NCBI GenBank assembly: GCA_035650275.1 | Contig: DASRHY010000106.1 | Location: forward strand, 1-64,000 | DNA length: 64,000 nucleotides | Direction: 5' to 3' | DNA from: DASRHY01 sp035650275 | GTDB lineage: Bacteria > Actinomycetota > Actinomycetes > Propionibacteriales > Kribbellaceae | Part shown: positions 58,532 to 64,000 of the stretch, piece after piece | Position numbering within the stretch: the stretch's first letter is position 1 | Layout: the number at the start of each line of letters is the position of its first letter | Made by a program: the position numbers and the translations under genes | The notes under the pieces: generated by a model | Database searches by the model: none | What the model was told of the DNA's origin: nothing | What the model saw: the letters and a program-made list of their open reading frames with translations, nothing else

Positions 58532-59107
58532 TCACCCCTTGCGGTAGGCGTCCCGGGACAACCTGTACTCCACGTCGCCGTACTCGTTGCCCGCCAGCGG
58601 CTCGTCCCAGCGCAGGTGCACGGTCCGCACATACCGCAGGCCGGCCTTCTCCAGCACCCGGCGCGACCCGGTGTTGACCGCCATCGTGGTCGCCACCACC
58701 TCATCCGCGCCCAGCTCCTCGAACGCCCGGTGGACCAGTGCGCGGGCGCCCTCGGTCGCGTACCCGTGGCCCCACGCCGTACGCCGCAGGCGGTACCCGA
58801 GCGACAGCACCGCGGCGTCGTCCGTCTCCGGCCAGAACACCATCGCGTCGTCCGTGGGCCGTACCGGGTAGAGCGCGAACCAGCCCACGAAGGCGCGGTC
58901 GGAACGCGTATGCGCGGCCCAGTACCCGTAGTCGTCGTACCGATCGTGGTAGGCCAGCAGCCCGGGCAGCACCGACGACTCCACCTCGGCCCGGGTCTGG
59001 GTGCCGCCGTCCAGGTACCGCATCACCTCGGTGTCGCCGTCCAGCGCGACCAGGTTGTCCACGTCGCCGGCGTCGAACCGGCGCAGCTCCAAACGGTCCG
59101 TGATCAC
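58532..59107 (-). CDS. GNAT-family acetyltransferase
   Basis: 191 residues. VITDRLELRRFDAGDV at the start and LGYRLRRTAWGHGYATEGARALVHRAFEELG with VNTGSRRVLEKAGLRYVRTVH later fit a RimJ/L-like GNAT. The GTG at 59107 overlaps the stop of the DinB2-like polymerase gene (GTGA), so they share a transcript; no functional tie is evident. Confidence 0.88.
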   Translation of the reverse strand: MITDRLELRRFDAGDVDNLVALDGDTEVMRYLDGGTQTRAEVESSVLPGLLAYHDRYDDYGYWAAHTRSDRAFVGWFALYPVRPTDDAMVFWPETDDAAVLSLGYRLRRTAWGHGYATEGARALVHRAFEELGADEVVATTMAVNTGSRRVLEKAGLRYVRTVHLRWDEPLAGNEYGDVEYRLSRDAYRKG

Positions 59108-60150
59108 AGCGGCACCAGCTCGACCCGGACACCGAGCAGCCGGACCGGCCGGTCCAGCGGGAACTTGTCCAGCACCACCAGCGCGGTGTCCGCGATCACG
59201 TCCGGGTCCGTGGTTGCCTCGGGCAACTTCCGGATCTTGGTCCGGGTGTAGAACGTCTTGGTCCGGACGGTGACCGCGACCCGCTGCACCACCCGGCCCT
59301 CGGCCACCACCTCGTGCGTCACCTCGGTGGCCAGCTCCCGGACATGGCGCTCGATCTCGGCCCGGTCGGTCAGGTCCGCCGGGTAGGTGACCTGCTTGCT
59401 GCGCGACCGCGGTACCCACGGCTCCGCGGTCACCTGGTCGTCGCCGCGGCCGAGCGCGAGCATCCGGAACCAGCCGCCCATCACCGGCCCGAACCGTTCC
59501 TTCAGCATCACCGGGTCGGCCAGCGCCAGCTCGCGCACGGTGTGGATGCCGAGCTCGGCGAGGTTCCGCGCGGACTTGGCGCCGACGCCCCAGAGCGCGT
59601 CGGTACCGCGGTCGCCCATCACCGGCATCCAGTTCTCGTCGGTCAGCGTATAGATCCCGGGCCGCGGGTCGCCGGCCTTCGCGAACCCGGTCGCCACCTT
59701 CGCGCGCTGCTTGTTGTCGCTGATCCCGACGCAGCAGGTCAGCCCGGTCTCGGCCTCCACCAGGCGCCGTACCCGCTCCGCCAGCGCCGCCGGGTCGTCG
59801 GTGGTCGCCCCCATCACCGCCTCGTCCCAGCCCCACACCTCCAGCACGACCGGCAGTCGGCGCAGCACCTCCATCACCTCCGCGGAGGCCTCCTCGTACG
59901 CCGGGTCGTCCTTGGCCAGGAACACCGCGTCCGGGCACTTGCGGACCGCCGTACGCATCGGCATCCCCGAGTGCACCCCGAACCTCCTCGCCTCGTACGA
60001 CGCCCCGGCCACCACCGTCCGCGGCTGCTCCGGATCTCCCGTACCCCCGACCAGCACCGGCCGTCCGCGCAGCTCCGGGTGCCGTCGGATCTCGACCGCG
60101 CAGATGAACTGGTCGAGATCGACATGCAGGATCCAAGCACGCTCTGGCAC
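59104..60150 (-). CDS. Y-family DNA polymerase, DinB2-like
   Basis: 348 residues. HVDLDQFICAVE at 9-20 holds the catalytic Asp11; Asp109/Glu110 lie in VWGWDEAVMG. These two motifs are those of mycobacterial DinB2, not of E. coli DinB (which has HVDMDCFFAAVE and SLDEAYLD). The position of the steric-gate aromatic (second F in DCFFA) is Ile16. TYPADLTDRAEIERHVREL starts the little-finger part. No beta-clamp motif is obvious at the C-terminus. Role: translesion or ribonucleotide-tolerant synthesis, by homology. Confidence 0.92.
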   Translation of the reverse strand: MPERAWILHVDLDQFICAVEIRRHPELRGRPVLVGGTGDPEQPRTVVAGASYEARRFGVHSGMPMRTAVRKCPDAVFLAKDDPAYEEASAEVMEVLRRLPVVLEVWGWDEAVMGATTDDPAALAERVRRLVEAETGLTCCVGISDNKQRAKVATGFAKAGDPRPGIYTLTDENWMPVMGDRGTDALWGVGAKSARNLAELGIHTVRELALADPVMLKERFGPVMGGWFRMLALGRGDDQVTAEPWVPRSRSKQVTYPADLTDRAEIERHVRELATEVTHEVVAEGRVVQRVAVTVRTKTFYTRTKIRKLPEATTDPDVIADTALVVLDKFPLDRPVRLLGVRVELVPL

Positions 60151-60250
60151 GAGACCAGGGTGCCGGATGGCGCGGACAGCCGCTGGGCTGGCATGGGAGC
60201 GCGCCGCCCGGACCGCTGTACGCAGGTCCGGGCGGCGGCGCTTGGAAGCG

Positions 60251-61237
60251 TCAGAGCACGCTGAACGTGATCGTGCCCGGCGCCAGCTGGCGGGAGTCGA
60301 CCTTGTCGTTGCCGGCCAGGGTGTCGACGATCAGCCGGTCGGTGGGCTCCGCGTCCGAGATCGCGACCTTGGCCCGCAGACCCTCGACCCGCACGTCCCC
60401 GTCGGAGCCGGTCACCCGGATGTAGTCCCTGCCCTCGGTGCCCTTCACGGTCACGGTGTCGATCGCGCCGTCACCACCGGAGGTCCCGAGCTGGGCGCCG
60501 AGGTCGACGTCGACCTTCTGCACGTCGGTCCCGCGCAGGTCGCCGACCGTGACGCCGTCCGCACCACCGAGCGCGTTGAGCTTCACGCGCTCGACGTCGT
60601 CGGTGTCCATCACGATGTTGCCGGCGTCGCGGGTGAAGCGCAGCCGCGGGCCGTTGGCGTTCAGCGCGAAGTTCTCGACGCCACCCGCACCGTTGAACGT
60701 CATGGTGTCCCGGCCCCGAGCGCCCTCGATGACATCGCTGCCGTCGCCCGGATCCCAGATGAACTCGTCGTTGTCGTCGCCCAGCAGCGCGGTGTCGTTG
60801 CCGCGGTTGCCGTCGACGACGTCGTTGCCGCTGCCGGTACGGAACAGCTCGGCGCCGCTGCCGCCGAACGCGGTGTCGTTGCCGGCGCCGGTGTCCACGA
60901 TCGTGAACGGCTGCACCTCGGCGCCGTAGTCGATCCGCACGGTGTCGTTGCCGCGCAGGCTGCGCACCAGGATCTGGCCGAAGTCGGCCCGCTTCACGGT
61001 GTGCTCGGCCGTACCGTCATCGCCGAAGTCCACCTGGACCACGGTCGTGTCGGCTGCCGGCACCACCAGCGCGATCCGGTCGGAGTAGTTCGTGCCGGTG
61101 ACGATCAGCTGGCCGGTGTCCACGACGACGGTGCCGACCGGAGACGCGGCTGCCGCGCCGGTCAGGGTTACAGCGATGCCGGCGGCAACGGCTGTGACGG
61201 CTGCGGCGCTGAGGCCTCGCCTCGATAGGTGACTCAT
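60251..61237 (-). CDS. Secreted RTX-like calcium-binding repeat protein
   Basis: 328 residues. A signal peptide (1-31, ending GAAAASP) leads into RTX-type nonapeptide-like units (NDTAFGGSGAELF, NDVVDGNRGNDTALLGDDND) at about 115-155. The rest contains many Gly-Asp pairs (GADGVTVGDLRGTDVQKVD). It probably binds calcium outside the cell. Start ATG at 61237 has GGAGG upstream. Function unknown. Confidence 0.85.
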   Translation of the reverse strand: MSHLSRRGLSAAAVTAVAAGIAVTLTGAAAASPVGTVVVDTGQLIVTGTNYSDRIALVVPAADTTVVQVDFGDDGTAEHTVKRADFGQILVRSLRGNDTVRIDYGAEVQPFTIVDTGAGNDTAFGGSGAELFRTGSGNDVVDGNRGNDTALLGDDNDEFIWDPGDGSDVIEGARGRDTMTFNGAGGVENFALNANGPRLRFTRDAGNIVMDTDDVERVKLNALGGADGVTVGDLRGTDVQKVDVDLGAQLGTSGGDGAIDTVTVKGTEGRDYIRVTGSDGDVRVEGLRAKVAISDAEPTDRLIVDTLAGNDKVDSRQLAPGTITFSVL

Positions 61238-61340
61238 GATCCGGGTTCCTCCCCTGTCGTTGCCCCTGCGGGTGCAGGGCACTGCGAATACGGAAGAAGG
61301 GCAGGACCGGTTCAGCTCGGTTTGTGGTGGGATCGGGGAC

Positions 61341-62510
61341 GTGATCGAGGAGTTCCGGATCGAGGTCCCGCAAGCCGCGCTCGACGACCTGCGCCGGCGG
61401 CTGGAACAGGTGCGCTGGCCGGCCCAGATCCCCGGCACCGGCTGGGAGCGCGGCGTACCCGTGGACTACCTGCAGCGGCTGGTGCGCTACTGGCTGTCGT
61501 CGTACGACTGGCGGGCGCACGAGGCCAGGCTGAACGCGCTGCCGCAGTTCACCACCCGGATCGACGAGCAGACGATCCACTTCCTGCACGTCCGGTCGCC
61601 GGAGCCGGACGCGCTGCCGCTGCTGATGACGCACGGCTGGCCCGGCTCGGTGGTCGAGTTCCTGCGCGTGACCGGCCCGCTGACCGATCCGCGCGCGTAC
61701 GGTGCCGACCCGGCCGACGCGTTCCACCTGGTCGCGCCGTCGGTGCCGGGGCACGGGTACTCGATCCCGCTCGAGCAACCCGGCTGGGACCACCGGCGGA
61801 TCGCCCGGGCCTGGGCGGAGCTGATGCGCCGGCTCGGCTACCAGCGGTACGGCGCGCAGGGTGGCGACACCGGGTCGGTGGTGTCGCCGCTGGTCGGCCG
61901 GCTCGACCCGGAGCACGTGGTCGGCGTACACATCAACGGCGGGCTGAGCTTCCCGGCCCGCGTACCGGACGACCTGACCGCGGTCGAGCGAGCCCGGATC
62001 GCGGCGGCCGAGCGGATCCGCGACGAGGGCACCGGGTATGCCGACCTGCAGTCCACCCGCCCGCAGACGCTGGCCTTCGCGCTCACCGACTCCCCGGTCG
62101 GCCAGCTGGCCTGGATCGTGGAGAAGTTCCGCGAGTGGACCGACCCGGCCCGGCCGCTGCCGGAGGATGCGGTAAACCTTGACCAGCTGCTCACTGACGT
62201 GACGCTCTACTGGCTCACCGGGACCGCGGCCACGTCCGCGCACCTGTACTACGAGAACCGAGTCGCCGCCGAGGAGCCGTCCGGTCCGTCCGGGGTGCCG
62301 ACCGGGATCGCGGTGTTCCCGAGCGACCCCGCGATCCGCCGGGTGGCCGAGCGCGAGCACAACGTCGTGCACTGGTCCGAGTTCGACCGCGGCGGCCACT
62401 TTGCCGCGATGGAGGCACCGGACCTGCTGGTCGAGGACATCCGCGCGTTCTTCCGGCGTTTCCGGACTGATGCTGTCCCAGTGCGGACGGCCCGTTCGTC
62501 ACCCCGGTGA
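61341..62510 (+). CDS. Epoxide hydrolase, EHN/alpha-beta hydrolase type
   Basis: 389 residues from the GTG at 61341. The N-terminal EHN domain (FRIEVPQAALDDLRRRLEQVRWP, GTGWERGVPVDYLQ) precedes the hydrolase domain: THGWPGSVVEF (oxyanion HGWPGS), GGDTGS with nucleophile Asp176, and GGHFAAMEAPD with catalytic His353. This fits juvenile-hormone/microsomal-type epoxide hydrolases. It diverges from the RTX-like gene. Confidence 0.9.
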   Translation: MIEEFRIEVPQAALDDLRRRLEQVRWPAQIPGTGWERGVPVDYLQRLVRYWLSSYDWRAHEARLNALPQFTTRIDEQTIHFLHVRSPEPDALPLLMTHGWPGSVVEFLRVTGPLTDPRAYGADPADAFHLVAPSVPGHGYSIPLEQPGWDHRRIARAWAELMRRLGYQRYGAQGGDTGSVVSPLVGRLDPEHVVGVHINGGLSFPARVPDDLTAVERARIAAAERIRDEGTGYADLQSTRPQTLAFALTDSPVGQLAWIVEKFREWTDPARPLPEDAVNLDQLLTDVTLYWLTGTAATSAHLYYENRVAAEEPSGPSGVPTGIAVFPSDPAIRRVAEREHNVVHWSEFDRGGHFAAMEAPDLLVEDIRAFFRRFRTDAVPVRTARSSPR

Positions 62511-62583
62511 CAGCACGACTCGCCTGGAGGTCAACCCATGCGGTGCGCACGGCTCATCAACATGAAGCCCGACGCCCCGTCCC

Positions 62584-62994
62584 TCAGGACACCCTGCTCA
62601 TCGTCGACTCGTAGCCGCCGCCACCCGGGTAGTGCCAGGCCCCCTCGAGGACGCCGCCGTCGGCGCTGAAGGTGCCCTGGAAGTACGCCGGCGAGCCCTT
62701 CTCGCCGCCCCAGATGGTGAGGACGTCGCCGTCCAGCTCGTACACGTAGTCGAACGTCTCGCCGCCGTTGCCGTAGAAGCGCGACTTCACCTCCTCGCTC
62801 GGCTCCTCGCCGAACCGCAGCTCGTGGCCGATCATCTCGACGCCGGTGACCCGGTGTCCGTCCTGGTCGAAGTCGACCCGCTGGACCAGGAAGTGCCGGC
62901 CGTCCAGCCACTCGTAGGTGACGGTGCCGTTCGCGCCGCCGCTGACCTTCCAGCTGCCGACCAGCCTGTCCAGCCTCTGCATCATCTCGCTCAT
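62584..62994 (-). CDS. Lipocalin-like protein of unknown function (DUF1579-like)
   Basis: 136 residues. MQRLDRLVGSWKVSGG, YEWLDGRHFLVQRVDFDQDG and LTIWGGEKGSPAYFQGTFSADG resemble the DUF1579 beta-barrel. No signal peptide. Function unknown. The 75-bp gap to the kinase-like gene contains no recognisable element. Confidence 0.75.
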   Translation of the reverse strand: MSEMMQRLDRLVGSWKVSGGANGTVTYEWLDGRHFLVQRVDFDQDGHRVTGVEMIGHELRFGEEPSEEVKSRFYGNGGETFDYVYELDGDVLTIWGGEKGSPAYFQGTFSADGGVLEGAWHYPGGGGYESTMSRVS

Positions 62995-63068
62995 CTCGGT
63001 TTCCTTTCCGCTGGTGTCGGTGTGACTTCGCGGCTACGTCGGATCCGCGGACACGGAAAGGACATCGG

Positions 63069-63404
63069 TCAGCGAAGAGATTTCAGCACCGCGGCGTAGG
63101 CCTCGTCCTCCGCGCCGTGCTCGGTCGGTACGACGACGGCATGCGGCCGGGTCCGGACCAGCGCGGTCAGGTTGTCGTACATCCGCGCCAGCTCGTCGAG
63201 ACCGCCGGTGAGCATCTCCGCGGCCTCGCGGTGCGCCGGGTCGCCGGTCGCGGCGCTGCGCGCGGTGAACCGGTCGAGCGCGCGGACCGTGTCGACGTCC
63301 AGCGCGAGGGCGAGCGGGTGGTCGGCGGCGTATCGTCGGGCGATGGTCGACTTGCCGCAGCCGGGCGGTCCGTTCAGCACGATCAGTCGCGGCACGGCGT
63401 CCAT
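63069..63404 (-). CDS. Small P-loop kinase-like protein
   Basis: 111 residues with Walker A GPPGCGKST at 12-20. The rest is short (DPAHREAAEMLTGGLDELA) and lacks a clear lid or a typical substrate motif, although chloramphenicol phosphotransferase- and gluconokinase-type kinases start like this. The length is below most full kinases, so it may be a remnant. Frame and start (63404) are open to doubt. Confidence 0.6.
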   Translation of the reverse strand: MDAVPRLIVLNGPPGCGKSTIARRYAADHPLALALDVDTVRALDRFTARSAATGDPAHREAAEMLTGGLDELARMYDNLTALVRTRPHAVVVPTEHGAEDEAYAAVLKSLR

Positions 63405-63469
63405 GATGCCCGCGACGAGTTCCGGCCCGATCGGGAGTCTGTCCTGCAACGAGAGGGAGGGGGACCGAG

Positions 63470-64000
63470 ATGACCGCGGACGAGTTCGTCGCACGCCTGG
63501 AGGTACTGGCGACACCGGGGCAGCGGGAGAAGTACCTGCGCCAGTTCGGCTTCGCCGGTGAAGTGATCGGGGTCCGGATGGGCCAGGTCTTCGAGCTCGC
63601 CAAGGAGTTCCAGGCGATGCCGCTGGACCAGATCGAGGAGCTGTTGGACAGCGACGTGCACGAGGCGCGGGTCGGCGGGGTGAAGATCATGGCCCGGCAG
63701 GCTGCGGCACGCCGGACACCGGACGAGCGACGCCGCGAGCTGTTCGACCTGTACCTGCGCCGGCACGACCGGATCAACACCTGGGACCTGGTCGACCTCG
63801 GCGCCGTCGACGTGGTCGGGCGCTGGCTGGTCGACCGGCCGCGCGACGTGCTGTTCTCGCTAGCGCGCTCCGCCGACCCGTGGGAACGGCGCACGGCGAT
63901 CGTCAGCACGCTGTTCTTCGTCCGGTCCGGCGACGTGGACGACACCTTCGAGATCGCCGAGCTGCTCGTGCACGACGAGCACGAGCTGGTCCAGAAGGCG
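63470..64000 (+). CDS. DNA alkylation repair protein (AlkD-like), runs off the window
   Basis: The first 177 residues of the gene. GAGGGAGGGGG is upstream of the ATG. HEAT-like helices with the AlkD motif INTWDLVDLGAVDVVGRWLVDRP, which in AlkD places the catalytic Trp/Asp near the DNA, mark a DNA glycosylase that removes N3- and N7-alkylpurines. It diverges from the P-loop gene; its end lies beyond the window. Confidence 0.88.
   Translation, partial: MTADEFVARLEVLATPGQREKYLRQFGFAGEVIGVRMGQVFELAKEFQAMPLDQIEELLDSDVHEARVGGVKIMARQAAARRTPDERRRELFDLYLRRHDRINTWDLVDLGAVDVVGRWLVDRPRDVLFSLARSADPWERRTAIVSTLFFVRSGDVDDTFEIAELLVHDEHELVQKA

Noticed and set aside
1..64000. tRNA or rRNA genes
   Set aside because: I looked for the TPsiC-arm GGTTCGAnTCC motif and rRNA-like segments and found none with a plausible fold around them.

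Overview
The window is G+C-rich DNA with G/C-dominated third codon positions, frequent GTG starts and many ATGA/GTGA stop-start overlaps. It encodes a WhiB protein, a GAF-ANTAR protein, an EccA-type AAA+ ATPase, a TIGR03086 protein and a DinB2-type polymerase. This points to an actinobacterial chromosome. My best guess is a Kribbella-like member of the Propionibacteriales; that is inference. I see no rRNA, tRNA, CRISPR array, prophage or classical biosynthetic cluster. Most of the window is ordinary chromosomal gene content, with one insertion sequence.

Layout. 1-7.9 kb: end of a sensor kinase, an HtrA protease, a MarR/MFS efflux pair with palindromic operators, pirin, an L-rhamnose mutarotase-like protein and two tandem paralogous secreted proteins. 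8-16.3 kb: a penicillin-binding lipoprotein, an orphan EccA-like ATPase, a zinc-ribbon protein, an IS110-family (IS1111-type) element with a long 3' non-coding end, whiB, a GAF-ANTAR protein and a cupin. 16.3-23.2 kb: purC, a Uma2 protein, then a catabolic block (amidohydrolase/lactonase, FadR-type regulator, FAH-family hydrolase, LutABC) that fits oxidative deoxy-sugar breakdown to pyruvate plus L-lactate, followed by L-lactate oxidation. 23.2-27.2 kb: a frameshifted VOC gene, a DUF1023 hydrolase and a CbtB-CbtA-phosphatase cobalt operon behind a cobalamin riboswitch. 27.2-34.4 kb: a TRAP-TAXI transporter, LysE exporter, thioesterase, a DEAD-box helicase with an attenuator-like leader, and a DinB-fold protein. 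34.7-39.7 kb: a three-gene operon (M43-like metalloprotease with a seven-repeat propeller, a small protein, an M28-like peptidase carrying one copy of the same repeat), then a DUF3152 zinc-protease-like protein. 39.7-64 kb: a cation antiporter, methyltransferase, LuxR-type regulator with a kinase-like partner, transporters, AlaX editing protein, UbiA prenyltransferase, an ECF sigma factor with its usual TIGR03086 partner, an orphan CpaE-like ATPase, a DinB2-type polymerase, epoxide hydrolase and the start of an AlkD-like protein.

The most striking feature no single gene explains is a set of long palindromes at gene boundaries: an 87-nt hairpin family (2 copies), a 17-bp-arm family with a fixed internal mismatch (3 copies), a third family (3 copies, one decayed), and single palindromes with 28-bp and 27-bp perfect arms plus one near-perfect 23-bp palindrome. 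Other points worth attention are the IS1111-type element with a candidate bridge/seek RNA, the signal-peptide-less protease/propeller operon, the steric-gate Ile in the DinB2-like polymerase, and the coherent deoxy-sugar-to-lactate block.
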